34,471 nucleotides of DNA from Bacteroidota bacterium (GCA_009908945.1 JAAAOI010000268.1:1-34471); one strand, 5' to 3'; positions 16,897 to 26,479 are shown, numbered from the stretch's first letter. Numbers and translations: made by a program. The notes: generated from the letters alone by a model not told the origin.

Positions 16897-17316
16897 ATGA
16901 AAGCTGGCCTTGGTGACGTACTGCGCGGCGGCTTCCCCGACGGTACGGCACTGCACGCAGTGCCTGAGGCCGAGTGGCCGCTTCGTAGTGTGCTTTCCAA
17001 CTTGACTGCGCTGTTCAACACGCGGCAAGGGACGATCGCCCACCTGCCCTCCTACGGCCTGCCCGATCCGTCCGTAGTGTACAGCGGCAAGCAAGAGTCG
17101 GTCGACCAGCTGCGGCGCGCCGTACAGAAAGCTGTCCAGCATTACGAGCCGCGCCTCCAAAACGTGCGGGTCCGCCATTATCAGGACGCCGACGCCTTGC
17201 TGCGGGTCACCTTCGTCATCAGGGGCCGCCTGTACGACGGTACGCCCGTCGCCCTGCAGACCACGTTTGCCTCCGACGACCTCGTCACGGTTGATCCGTG
17301 GGCTGGCCCCCGCTAA
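16897..17316 (+). CDS. tssE: T6SS baseplate protein TssE (gp25-like)
   Basis: TssE is the gp25/GPW-lysozyme-like wedge protein that helps start sheath polymerisation on the baseplate. The 139-residue product has the gp25-family block RSVLSNLTALFNTRQG followed by LPSYGLPD, then the helix-rich segment ending in RVRHYQDAD and a C-terminal beta strand pair (LLRVTFVIRG). An upstream GTG at 16879 would add six residues, but CGGAGGA at 16884-16890 sits 6 bases before ATG 16897, so that start is chosen. It is 39 bp before tssF, forming the usual tssE-F-G block. Confidence 0.93.
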   Translation: MKAGLGDVLRGGFPDGTALHAVPEAEWPLRSVLSNLTALFNTRQGTIAHLPSYGLPDPSVVYSGKQESVDQLRRAVQKAVQHYEPRLQNVRVRHYQDADALLRVTFVIRGRLYDGTPVALQTTFASDDLVTVDPWAGPR

Positions 17317-17355
17317 GGACCTGCGCCACGCTCCATCATAGCTCTGTTTCGCCCC

Positions 17356-19110
17356 ATGGCCCGCCGATACTTCGAAGAAGAGATGCGTTACCTACACGAA
17401 GCGGGCAAGCGGTTTGCCGAACGGCATCCCGAGCAGGCGCGCATGCTTAACATCGACAGCGTAACGGACCGCGATCCGTATGTGGAGCGGCTCTTTGAGG
17501 GATTCGCCTTTCTGACGGGGCGCATCCACGAGCGCCTGGATGATGACGTGCCAGAGTACGGTGAGCAGCTGCTCAACCTGCTGGAGCCCGCAGCGCTGCG
17601 TCCCATTCCATCGCTTGTGATGATGGCGTTTCGTTCCAAGGACCTCAAGCAGCCGGTGACGCTCCCCCGGGGCACACCCATCAGGTCCGCACCGGTAGGG
17701 CCGCAGCGAACCGTGTGCCATTTTCGCACCACCCAACAGGTGGACCTGCGGCCCCTGAGGCTGGCGGACGTATCGCTGGCATGGACGCCGGAAGGCACGA
17801 CTACCGCCAGGCTCACGCTCCGCTTCCCCAACCCCCTGCCATGGAAGGAGCTGCAGATGAACACGCTCCGCCTGCATTTTCATGCGGAGCCAGGGCTTGC
17901 CTCGTTGATGCACCGGTACTTTACACAGCATGTCGCACGCATAACCGTAGAACCCAAGCAGGCGCTGGCCCTGGGAGATGCCGGCGAAGTAGCCCTCACG
18001 CTGCCCCCCGAGGCTCTTGCGCCCGGCGGCTTCGGAATCGACGAGCGGCTGCTTCCTCAGCCGTCGGCCTCGTTTTCGGGCTTTAGCCTGCTGCAAGAGT
18101 ACCTGTCCTTTCGCCGCAAATTCTGGTGTGTGGACCTGCACGGGCTTGACCGGCTGGACCCCGAGGCCACCTTGAGCGAGGTTACCATAGCCGTTCACTT
18201 CGACCGCTCCTACCCCGAGGCGAAGCGTTTTGCTACGGAGCATGTTCGGCTGCACTGTGCGCCGGCTGTCAACCTGTTCTCGCATGATGCCGACCCCATC
18301 CGTGTGGCTCACGAAGTGAGCGCTTATGCCGTGGAGCCAAGGCAAGGGCAAGAGTTAGAAGTGTATGACGTGCAACGGGTGGTAGGAATGGACACCCGCA
18401 CTGGGGCAAGGCACGAGTATACGCCCTTGTACCGCCTCCCCGGCACTGCCAACGGGGAGGGGCGCCGCTACGCAACGCAACGCCGCTCAGGGCCGGCCGG
18501 ACGCCCCAAAGTGTACCTGCAGCTAAATACACGGGGCATAAGCAATGCACTGACCGAGGAGACGCTTTCCGTCGACCTCCGATGCACCAACGGCACGCTG
18601 CCCCGGGAGCGTCTGCAAGAAGGTATGATCACCGAGCTTGGCCCCGAAGCCCCCGGCGGCGTTACGGCTGTCAATCTGACGGCTCCCACCCTCACCCTCC
18701 GCTTGCCTCAGGAGCGCAGCGGGGGCCTGCCCTGGGAGTTTGTAGGGCACCGTGCACTCAACTACCGTACCGTGGCCCAGCGCGCGACGCTCGTAGGGTT
18801 GCTGGCGTGGTACGACTGGACCGACGACAGGGCACAGCAGCGCCTCCGGCAGGGCATCCGGAAGGTGCAGTGGTCCCCGAAAGAGCGGGTCCACCGGGGC
18901 GCCATTCTGCGGGGTGCCGAGGTGACCATCGAACTCAATGAAACCCATCTCCCCAATGAGGGAGAGGCGGTACTTCTCGGTCAAGTGCTGAGCCGCTTCC
19001 TGTCGATGTACGCCACCCTCAACTCGTTCGTGCACCTCACCCTCGTTCTCATTCCATCAGGTACCACCTACACATGGACGCCTCCGGCGGGACATCGGCC
19101 GATGCTGTGA
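17356..19110 (+). CDS. tssF: T6SS baseplate protein TssF (VasA/ImpG)
   Basis: TssF is the large wedge subunit of the baseplate, forming a complex with TssG and TssE and contacting VgrG. The 584-residue product begins with the conserved RRYFEEEMRYLHEAGKRFAE and the DPYVERLFEGFAFLTGRI region. It then has the PSLVMMAFR segment and, towards the end, the GxxLxRGAxV-type stretch (HRGAILRGAEVTIEL) and the LGQVLSRFLSMYATLNSF helix. Length is normal (about 580-620). Its last 37 bp overlap the start of tssG, indicating translational coupling and a fixed supply ratio. No Shine-Dalgarno precedes ATG 17356. Confidence 0.95.
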   Translation: MARRYFEEEMRYLHEAGKRFAERHPEQARMLNIDSVTDRDPYVERLFEGFAFLTGRIHERLDDDVPEYGEQLLNLLEPAALRPIPSLVMMAFRSKDLKQPVTLPRGTPIRSAPVGPQRTVCHFRTTQQVDLRPLRLADVSLAWTPEGTTTARLTLRFPNPLPWKELQMNTLRLHFHAEPGLASLMHRYFTQHVARITVEPKQALALGDAGEVALTLPPEALAPGGFGIDERLLPQPSASFSGFSLLQEYLSFRRKFWCVDLHGLDRLDPEATLSEVTIAVHFDRSYPEAKRFATEHVRLHCAPAVNLFSHDADPIRVAHEVSAYAVEPRQGQELEVYDVQRVVGMDTRTGARHEYTPLYRLPGTANGEGRRYATQRRSGPAGRPKVYLQLNTRGISNALTEETLSVDLRCTNGTLPRERLQEGMITELGPEAPGGVTAVNLTAPTLTLRLPQERSGGLPWEFVGHRALNYRTVAQRATLVGLLAWYDWTDDRAQQRLRQGIRKVQWSPKERVHRGAILRGAEVTIELNETHLPNEGEAVLLGQVLSRFLSMYATLNSFVHLTLVLIPSGTTYTWTPPAGHRPML

Positions 19111-20135
19111 GCCTCACCGAGGCAACAGCGGCATCTCCTCCGGCAGCAGATCCGATCGCTGCTGCGACGGGTGTTTATGCGCGCCTCTTTGAGCAAGGGT
19201 ACCGGTTTGACTTCTACCAGGCGCTGCGCCTGTTGGAGGCCTATTTCGAGGAGGCGCCCCCGGTGGGAGAGACGACCCGCGTGGCCAACGAGCGCATACG
19301 CCTGCGTCCGCACGACGGGCAGGGGTTTCCGGCGACCGACGTCCGCATGGTAACCCCACCGACCAAGCAGAACCCGCAGGCCACGGTCGTAGCTACGTTT
19401 ATGGGGCTCTATGGCATTGCCTCGCCCCTTCCCGCCGCGCTGTACGAGTCGGGAGCGCAAGAGCCTGCGGCTGTGGCTCCGTTGCACGACTTCCTCGACA
19501 TCTTCAACCACCGCCTGTATGCCTTCTTTTATCGGGCGTGGAAGAAGTATCAAGCAGGCCTCTTCAGCAGACCCGACCCGCAGGATCACCACTACCGGCG
19601 ATTCCGCGCACTCACCGGCCTGCCGCCTGCCGACCCCGAGGTGCCCGTGCAGCCAGAGGCCCTGCTGGCCTTCGCCGGGCACCTGGCATCGCCCGTACGC
19701 AACGCCGAGGGGTTGTATGTGCTGCTGACCGGCCTTTTTGATGACCTGCGCGTGTCCATCACCGAAAACGTGCGCCGGTGGGTAGCGCTGCCGTACCGGC
19801 CCACCATGGGCCGCGGCGCCCACGCCATGACGCTCGGCGCGTCGGCCGTCATTGGGGAGCGCGTGCCGGATGTTGCCGGCATGTTTCGGCTTACGCTCGG
19901 GCCGCTGGACCTGGCGCGCTTTGAGGGGTTCCTGCCCGGCGGGCCGCTGGCCCGGCGCCTGGACTATCTCGTGCGCCTCTATGCACCCGACTTTCTCCAC
20001 TACGATGTTGAGTTGCTGCTGCCCCGCACCGAAGTGCCGCCCCTACGCCTGGGTCACCGCAGTGCCCGGCTGGGACTAAACACGTGGCTCGGTACCCCCG
20101 CCGAGCCCATCACTTGCCGCACCATCACCTACTGA
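19074..20135 (+). CDS. tssG: T6SS baseplate protein TssG (VasB/ImpH)
   Basis: TssG is the second wedge protein of the baseplate and binds TssF and TssK. The 353-residue product has an Ala/Thr-rich N-terminal stretch, then the family start FEQGYRFDFYQALRLLEAYF (about residues 39-58). The LYGIASPLPAALYE segment (about 112-125) and the LHDFLDIFNHRLYAFFYRAW block (about 136-155) are strongly diagnostic. The C-terminus keeps the RLGLNTWLG end motif. The ATG at 19074 lies inside the 3' end of tssF (37-bp overlap, different frame). clpV follows after 14 bp. Confidence 0.95.
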   Translation: MDASGGTSADAVSLTEATAASPPAADPIAAATGVYARLFEQGYRFDFYQALRLLEAYFEEAPPVGETTRVANERIRLRPHDGQGFPATDVRMVTPPTKQNPQATVVATFMGLYGIASPLPAALYESGAQEPAAVAPLHDFLDIFNHRLYAFFYRAWKKYQAGLFSRPDPQDHHYRRFRALTGLPPADPEVPVQPEALLAFAGHLASPVRNAEGLYVLLTGLFDDLRVSITENVRRWVALPYRPTMGRGAHAMTLGASAVIGERVPDVAGMFRLTLGPLDLARFEGFLPGGPLARRLDYLVRLYAPDFLHYDVELLLPRTEVPPLRLGHRSARLGLNTWLGTPAEPITCRTITY

Positions 20136-20149
20136 ACCTCGCCGTTGTT

Positions 20150-22900
20150 ATGATTACCCATGACCTAAAGCGCCTTCTCCAGAAGCTGAACGACCACACC
20201 ACCCGCGCGCTGGAAGCGGCCGTAGGGTTCAGCATTGCACGCGGCCATTACGAGGTCACGCTGGAGCACCTCTTCCTGAAGCTGCTGGAAGACGGCGGTG
20301 GCGACCTCCCCCAGATCCTCGACCATTTCGGCATAGAGCAGGGCCAGGTGTGGGATGCCCTCATCAAGCACATCGAAGCGTTCCGTACGGGCAACACCGG
20401 CCGGCCGGCCTTCGCCCCGACGCTGCTGCAGCACGTGGAGTCGGCCTGGGTGGTGGCGTCGCTGCACCACGGGCTCTCCGAGATCCGCTCCGGCACGCTC
20501 CTGGGCGCCCTCCTGCAAACGGATGGCTTCACCGGCCTCTCCTATGCAGACGCCCTGCAGGGCGTGAAGCGCGATGACCTGCGCGACGCGTTTTTCGACA
20601 TCGTGGCAGGCTCGACCGAGGATGCGCCGCACCAGCGCCGGGCCGGGCAGAACGTCGGCCCCAACGGCGTGCCGCCGGAAGGGGAGACGGCGCTCGACCT
20701 CTACACGAAGGACCACACCGGTGAGGCGCGTGCGGGCAAAATCGATACCATCTCAGGCCGCGATCAAGAGATCCGGCAGATCATCGACATCCTGAGCCGA
20801 CGCCGCAAAAACAACCCGATCCTGGTAGGGGAGCCCGGCGTAGGGAAGTCGGCCGTGGTAGAAGGGCTGGCGCTGCGCATCGCCGACGGGGACGTCCCGG
20901 ACAGCCTCAAGGAGGTCGAAATCCGCGGGCTCGATCTGGGCCTCCTGCAGGCGGGCGCGGGCGTGAAGGGCGAGTTTGAGCAGCGGCTGAAATCCGTGAT
21001 CGAAGAGGTGCGGGAGGCCTCCAAGCCCGTCATCTTGTTCATCGACGAAGCCCACACGCTCATCGGTGCAGGGGGCGCCGCGGGCACGAGCGATGCGGCC
21101 AACCTCCTGAAGCCCGCCCTCGCCCGAGGCGAGCTCCGCACCATCGCGGCTACCACGTGGAGCGAGTACAAGAAGTACATCGAGAAGGACGCGGCCCTGG
21201 AGCGGCGCTTTCAGATGGTGAAGATTGATGAGCCGTCGGTCGAGAATGCGGTCATCATGCTCCGGGGCATCAAGGGCGCGTACGAGGCGCACCACGGCCT
21301 GCCCATTTCGGATCAGGCGGTACGCGCCGCCGCCGAGCTGGCCGAGCGCTTCATCGCCGGGCGCTTCCTGCCGGACAAAGCCGTAGACCTGCTCGACACC
21401 TCCGCCGCGCGCGTCAAGATGGCCCGCACGGCTACGCCGCCCCCGGTGGATGATTGCCGCCGCCAGCTGACCTATCTGGAGAAGGAAATAGCATCCATTC
21501 GGGACGACCTGCAGTCCGGTGTGGGCGGCGATGACGGTCGGCTGACCGAGCTGGAGGCCCGGCGCGAGGCGATGTCCGGGGAGCTGGCTACCCTGGAGGC
21601 GCGCTGGGCCGAGGAGAAAGCCCTGGTCGATGAGATCGACGCGGTGCGCGCCAAGCTGAATGGCAACGGAGCCTCCACCGTTACGGCCGGAGCGACGGCA
21701 GATGCAACCGCGGAAGTGGCGGCTGAGGCCACGGACGAAGCAGGCGAGGTGACGCCAGAGACTGCAGGCGGAGACGGCGAGGCTACGGGCGCATCCACTG
21801 ACCTGCCGGCCCATGCGCTGCTGGAGGCGTTGGCCGCCCATCAGGCGAAGCTGGCCGCGCTGCAGGAAGACCGCCAGCCGCTGGTGACGGCTGAGGTGGA
21901 TGCGGCCGTGACGGCCGCGGTGGTCTCCGACTGGACCGGCATCCCCGTGGGCGCCATGGAGAAGGACGAAGCAGCCACGCTGCTGGCCCTCGAAGACCGC
22001 CTCAAAGAATCGATCCTGGGGCAGGACGAGGTCATCAACGAAATCGCCGACAGCATCCGCACCGCCAAGTCGGGCCTCCGCAATCCGGACGCCCCCACCG
22101 GGGTGTTTCTGTTTGTGGGGCCCAGCGGCGTGGGCAAGACCGAGTGCGCGCGTACCATTGCGGAGCTGCTTTTTGGCGGCGAGCGCTTCCTCACCACCAT
22201 CAACATGTCCGAGTACCAGGAGTCGCACACCGTCTCCCAGCTCAAAGGCTCACCTCCCGGCTACGTGGGCTACGGCGAAGGCGGCATCCTGACGGAAGCC
22301 GTGCGGCGCCAGCCCTATTCCGTCGTCCTGCTGGATGAAGTGGAGAAGGCCCACCGCGACGTCATGAACCTGTTCTACCAGGTCTTCGACAAAGGCTTCA
22401 TGCGGGATGGCGAAGGGCGCGAGGTCAGCTTCAAGAATACCATCGTGATGATGACCTCCAACCTGGCGTCCGACACCATCTCCTACGTCTGTACCGAAGA
22501 CGAACGGCCCGGCCCCGATGCCCTCCGCAAGGCCATCCACGAGACGCTGGCTGACTGGTTTCAGCCGGCGCTCCTGGGACGGATGAAGGTGGTGCCCTTC
22601 TATCCGCTTATGAAGGCGCCCATGCAGGGCATCGTCAAGATTAAGCTCGGCCGCATCAACAAGCGGCTGCAGCAGGCTCACGGCGTCGCCTTTACCTATG
22701 CCGATGCGGTGGTGGACCGCATAGCGGAGCGCTGCACCCAGGTGGATACCGGTGCGCGCAACATCGACTTCATCATCGACCGCGACGTGCTGCCCGCGGC
22801 GTCCCGCCAGCTCATCGCTCGAATGGCCGACGAGGACATGCCGGAGGCGCTTGCGCTGGGCCTGGACGAGGCGGGTAACTTCACCTACAACTTCACCTGA
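20150..22900 (+). CDS. clpV: T6SS sheath-recycling AAA+ ATPase ClpV (TssH)
   Basis: ClpV disassembles contracted TssBC sheath. The 916-residue product starts MITHDLKRLL at ATG 20150; a longer in-frame reading to 20084 runs through the 3' end of tssG and is rejected. The N-terminal Clp repeat domain (about 1-150) precedes AAA1, with Walker A GEPGVGKS (227-234) and Walker B FIDEAH (297-302). AAA2 has Walker A GPSGVGKT (657-664) and Walker B LLDEVEKAH (727-735). Between the two AAA domains, after a coiled-coil segment, there is a low-complexity Ala/Thr/Glu/Gly-rich insertion at about 504-551, resumed by helix ALLEALAAHQAKLAAL and SDWTGIPVG. All catalytic motifs look intact. Confidence 0.95.
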   Translation: MITHDLKRLLQKLNDHTTRALEAAVGFSIARGHYEVTLEHLFLKLLEDGGGDLPQILDHFGIEQGQVWDALIKHIEAFRTGNTGRPAFAPTLLQHVESAWVVASLHHGLSEIRSGTLLGALLQTDGFTGLSYADALQGVKRDDLRDAFFDIVAGSTEDAPHQRRAGQNVGPNGVPPEGETALDLYTKDHTGEARAGKIDTISGRDQEIRQIIDILSRRRKNNPILVGEPGVGKSAVVEGLALRIADGDVPDSLKEVEIRGLDLGLLQAGAGVKGEFEQRLKSVIEEVREASKPVILFIDEAHTLIGAGGAAGTSDAANLLKPALARGELRTIAATTWSEYKKYIEKDAALERRFQMVKIDEPSVENAVIMLRGIKGAYEAHHGLPISDQAVRAAAELAERFIAGRFLPDKAVDLLDTSAARVKMARTATPPPVDDCRRQLTYLEKEIASIRDDLQSGVGGDDGRLTELEARREAMSGELATLEARWAEEKALVDEIDAVRAKLNGNGASTVTAGATADATAEVAAEATDEAGEVTPETAGGDGEATGASTDLPAHALLEALAAHQAKLAALQEDRQPLVTAEVDAAVTAAVVSDWTGIPVGAMEKDEAATLLALEDRLKESILGQDEVINEIADSIRTAKSGLRNPDAPTGVFLFVGPSGVGKTECARTIAELLFGGERFLTTINMSEYQESHTVSQLKGSPPGYVGYGEGGILTEAVRRQPYSVVLLDEVEKAHRDVMNLFYQVFDKGFMRDGEGREVSFKNTIVMMTSNLASDTISYVCTEDERPGPDALRKAIHETLADWFQPALLGRMKVVPFYPLMKAPMQGIVKIKLGRINKRLQQAHGVAFTYADAVVDRIAERCTQVDTGARNIDFIIDRDVLPAASRQLIARMADEDMPEALALGLDEAGNFTYNFT

Positions 22901-22966
22901 GTGCGCTGATAGGTCGGCGCATTTCGCTCGACCGCACCACGTTTCCTCGTACGCACCTGCCCGATC

Positions 22967-25900
22967 ATGACTACACCCTATAGCTTTTCGCTCTTAAGCG
23001 CCAACGCCGATGTGGAGCTGGACGTCTTCAGCTTTGTGGGGCGCGAACGCATGTCGCAATTGTATCAGTTTGAAGTTACGGTGTCCGCGACAGCTCCCCT
23101 GAACATCGACGCCGCTGTGGGCGAGCGAGCCGAGCTGATGATGCGGCAGGAACGCACTGTTGAGGGCACGGCGGAAGTGCTCAGCCGGCCGGTCTACGGG
23201 ATTGTCAGCGAGGTGCAAGTGGGCGCCCGTAAGGAAGTCGGCGATGACATGCTGGACTTCTACCGCTTTCAGGTGGTGCCGCAGCTCTGGAAGCTGTCGC
23301 TGAGCCGGCGCAGCCGGGTCTTTCGCGACAAGACGGTGGGCAGCATCCTGCACACTGTGCTCTCCGGGGCGGGCTTGCAGGCAGACGTAGACTTCCACGT
23401 CCAACTGGGCAGCGACGCCCAGGGGGCCCTCTACGAGGAGCGGGAGTTCTGCGTGCAGTACAAGGAAAGCGACTTTGCTTTCATCAGCCGCCTGATGGAG
23501 TACGAGGGCATTTTCTACTACTTCGAGATGGAGGAGGCAGAAGAGGCGGAGAAGAGGCGGGAGGTCCTTGTGATTACGGACGGGAACCCGGCGGATGAAC
23601 TCCCCGACGTGGAGTACCAGGACCGCAGTGCTTCGGACCCCAGACCGGCTATTCATCGCATGACGCTTCGGCGCACCCTCACGCCAGGCAAGGTGCGAGT
23701 GTGGAATAATGACGTTGGGGATTTCAAGGAGCATGGCGACTCAGAGGCCCCCGTCGCTCGCGGGGATGAAGGGGTGGCGTATGAGGAAGACGGGGAATGG
23801 CTCCAAGAGAAGCGAGGGGCCACCGAGCAACATGTCGACGACAACGTGGGCGACCTTGACCGGCTCGGGCAGCGCCTCGGCCAGGTGGCCCGCCGCCGCT
23901 CCGAGGAGATTGCGGCCAACCAGGCCGGCGCCTACCGCGGGCAGATGACGGATCCGCGCTTCTGGGCCAGCGCCGTGGTGGAGCCTACCCTGTGGAACGA
24001 AAACGGCCCGGGCGATGCGCCCGCGCTCCCGGGTGGCGAGACGCGCTTCCTGATCACGAGCCTGCACCACGCGGGTGCCCAGCGCAGCGGGACGCATGGC
24101 GGATTTGACGAACGCGACACGCAACTCGATGCCTACCCCACCGATCTGCAGCCCCTCCTGCAAACCGCCGGCCAAACGAACGAAGCGGCCTACGCTGGGG
24201 CCTTCACGTGCATCCCAGCGGCCAAGCCCTACCGCGCCCCGCGGACTACGCCGGTACCCCGCGTGCCCGGCATCCTCACCGCCAAGATTGAGGACCAGGG
24301 GGAGGCTACCGTAGATGCAGAGGGGCGCTACCGCCTGCGTATGCATTTTGACCACGATGAGCATGAGGCGAACACTGAAGGCTCCACACGGCCCGTGCAT
24401 ATGGCCCAGCCCTACTCAGGGCCCGACTATGGTTTCCACTTTCCCAACCGGGAAGGAGCGGAGGCGGTCGTATCTTTTATCGATGGCGACATCAACCGCC
24501 CGGTGATGCTCTCCACCGTACCGACGCCCAAGAACCACACCGTCGTTCCCAATACCAAACACAAGCTGCCCACGCAGAATGCACCGGAAGGGGCGGGTGC
24601 TGCGGCTGTCGCTGCAGGGGAGGGCATAACGCCCGAGAACCAGGAACCTCAAACCTTTGATGCCAACAAGAATGTTATCCAGACGAAGAAAGGCCATCGA
24701 CTGGTCATGGATGATAATGACGGCACCGGTAACGTGGGGATCAGTCTGCAAGTTGGCAAAAGTCCGATTGAGGGCGGCACAGCCGACGCGTACTGGGCCT
24801 CCCGTATTGATATGGGCGGCTACCGGAAGAAGGCCTTCATCGAACAGTTTATGGATAGCGCCTCCCACGTGCACCCGTGGCTGGGATCTGCACTCTCGAA
24901 GCGGATTCAGGCCATTCCTGAATATGCCGGCCTGATCGGTGAGATTACGGCGTCTGCCGTCTCGACGGGCAACTATATCTCGGATACGTTCGGAGATACG
25001 GCGCCGGTGGGCATTGGCGGGGTGTCTTCCCAGGACGTGAAATTTGCAGGCGCCAACGGCGTTAATCTCATCATGCCCAATCTGCTGGGCGCCTGGGGCG
25101 TCGGCATCCTGCCAGGCCTTGGGCCAGGCAACCACCGCGTCGGCAACGCCATCGTCAATTTCCTGATCAACGTGCTGTATCAGGACACAATCAGGGAGGG
25201 GATGGACTTTGCTGAAAACGTCAAGAAAAAGAGCCAGGATGCAGATCCGGATTTTCCAGAGCTTGGCAAAGAATGGTCACGGTTGCAAGACTTCTGGGGA
25301 TGGGAGAAAAAGAAGAAACTTGCTTTCGTCAGTGGCACCCTGCAAAGCGCTATGGGCATGCCGGCAATCAACCTGAAGTCAGCCGCTGGTATCAACCTGG
25401 CAGCCTTCGGCAAGACGTCCGTTATGGGCGGCTACGGCGGGATCGAGCTCGAGTCCAAATCCGTGATGAATCAAAGTGCCGACCTGGATTTCAACATCGA
25501 AGCCAAGCAGAGCCTGGTGATCAAGACGAAGGGCAAGCCGATCGGCTCCCCAGGCTTTCTGGGCGTCTGGCCGCGGTTGGCCGGGGCCTTCCCTCTCGTG
25601 AAGAATATTCCGTTTCCGAAGAAGGCCAGCCCGAAACCGTCGCCGGCGGATTGCCACCTGACCCTCCTGAATGAGAACCAAAACATCCAGCTTTTTACAC
25701 CAGAGGGCGACATCCGAGCAAAGGCAAAAAATACGCTCCATCTGGAGTCCACAAAGGGCAGCATTACGGCGGAGGCGCCGGAGGGAGCCATCTGCCTGAA
25801 CACGGGCACCGCTGGCGTTAATGTCCGTGAGGACAGTGGGGTCAGCCTGATATCCTCCAAGGAGCCTATCTCCCTGGTGGCCGGCAAGGCGTCGATTACG

Positions 25901-26479
25901 CTGCACCCGGATGGCACGATCGATATAAACGGCACGAAGGTCACCGTCAATGGGTCGGACGAGACCCTCGTAAAGGGTGGAAAGACGCTCGAAATGCACG
26001 GAAAGACGACCACCATCAACGCGTCCGCTCCACCGCCGGGCAGCCCGCCGCAGATGCCCGATAAGCCGGATGCAATGGCGGCACCGATACTGGATCAGAT
26101 GGAGCCTGTAGAGCCCTCCCCCGATGCATCGAAGGAGGAACTGAAACGTGTTGCAGCCCTGAACAAGAGTATCGCGGAGTACAATGCAGCGCAACAGCGG
26201 CGCTACCAAAAGCGAGAGCAAGAATATAGCAAGTACATCAAGGCCCTCGAAAAATATTACACGGACATAAGCGCGTGGGTAAGCAAGACCGGCCAGGCCA
26301 CCGCTACCCTTGAGTTGGGGACGAGTGGCATTAAGGCGGATACGAAGTCTGACGTCAAGATCACGTGTACCAACTATTCTACGGACGCCAAGCTAAAAAG
26401 CGAGACGAAGGGCACCATGATAGATGCTAACGCCAAGGGCATCTTATCTATCAAGGGGGCCATGACAAAGATTGGGTAG
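22967..26479 (+). CDS. vgrG: T6SS spike protein VgrG (TssI) with central insertion and C-terminal extension
   Basis: VgrG trimers form the puncturing tip. The 1170-residue protein has the gp27-like base (residues 1 to about 420, with FVGRERMSQLYQFEVTV and the YKESDFAFISRLMEYEGIFY block), then the gp5-like OB fold (about 430-525, GRYRLRMHFD and GPDYGFHFPN). The spike starts at NVIQTKKGHRLVMDD (about 567). An unusual region, roughly 610-880, is Gly/hydrophobic and Lys-rich and not typical VgrG. The beta-spike resumes and peaks at ASITLHPDGTIDINGTKV (about 973-990). A Pro-rich linker, a helical/coiled-coil segment (about 1055-1105) and a further beta-like tail end the protein. The region from about 24650 is visibly less GC-rich than neighbours. 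PAAR, rhs and accessory genes follow, so it probably carries their cargo. Confidence 0.93.
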   Translation: MTTPYSFSLLSANADVELDVFSFVGRERMSQLYQFEVTVSATAPLNIDAAVGERAELMMRQERTVEGTAEVLSRPVYGIVSEVQVGARKEVGDDMLDFYRFQVVPQLWKLSLSRRSRVFRDKTVGSILHTVLSGAGLQADVDFHVQLGSDAQGALYEEREFCVQYKESDFAFISRLMEYEGIFYYFEMEEAEEAEKRREVLVITDGNPADELPDVEYQDRSASDPRPAIHRMTLRRTLTPGKVRVWNNDVGDFKEHGDSEAPVARGDEGVAYEEDGEWLQEKRGATEQHVDDNVGDLDRLGQRLGQVARRRSEEIAANQAGAYRGQMTDPRFWASAVVEPTLWNENGPGDAPALPGGETRFLITSLHHAGAQRSGTHGGFDERDTQLDAYPTDLQPLLQTAGQTNEAAYAGAFTCIPAAKPYRAPRTTPVPRVPGILTAKIEDQGEATVDAEGRYRLRMHFDHDEHEANTEGSTRPVHMAQPYSGPDYGFHFPNREGAEAVVSFIDGDINRPVMLSTVPTPKNHTVVPNTKHKLPTQNAPEGAGAAAVAAGEGITPENQEPQTFDANKNVIQTKKGHRLVMDDNDGTGNVGISLQVGKSPIEGGTADAYWASRIDMGGYRKKAFIEQFMDSASHVHPWLGSALSKRIQAIPEYAGLIGEITASAVSTGNYISDTFGDTAPVGIGGVSSQDVKFAGANGVNLIMPNLLGAWGVGILPGLGPGNHRVGNAIVNFLINVLYQDTIREGMDFAENVKKKSQDADPDFPELGKEWSRLQDFWGWEKKKKLAFVSGTLQSAMGMPAINLKSAAGINLAAFGKTSVMGGYGGIELESKSVMNQSADLDFNIEAKQSLVIKTKGKPIGSPGFLGVWPRLAGAFPLVKNIPFPKKASPKPSPADCHLTLLNENQNIQLFTPEGDIRAKAKNTLHLESTKGSITAEAPEGAICLNTGTAGVNVREDSGVSLISSKEPISLVAGKASITLHPDGTIDINGTKVTVNGSDETLVKGGKTLEMHGKTTTINASAPPPGSPPQMPDKPDAMAAPILDQMEPVEPSPDASKEELKRVAALNKSIAEYNAAQQRRYQKREQEYSKYIKALEKYYTDISAWVSKTGQATATLELGTSGIKADTKSDVKITCTNYSTDAKLKSETKGTMIDANAKGILSIKGAMTKIG

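Noticed and set aside
20084-20149. N-terminal extension of ClpV overlapping tssG
   Set aside because: His/Arg/Leu-rich reading of tssG 3' sequence; family homology starts at MITHDLKRLL (20150).
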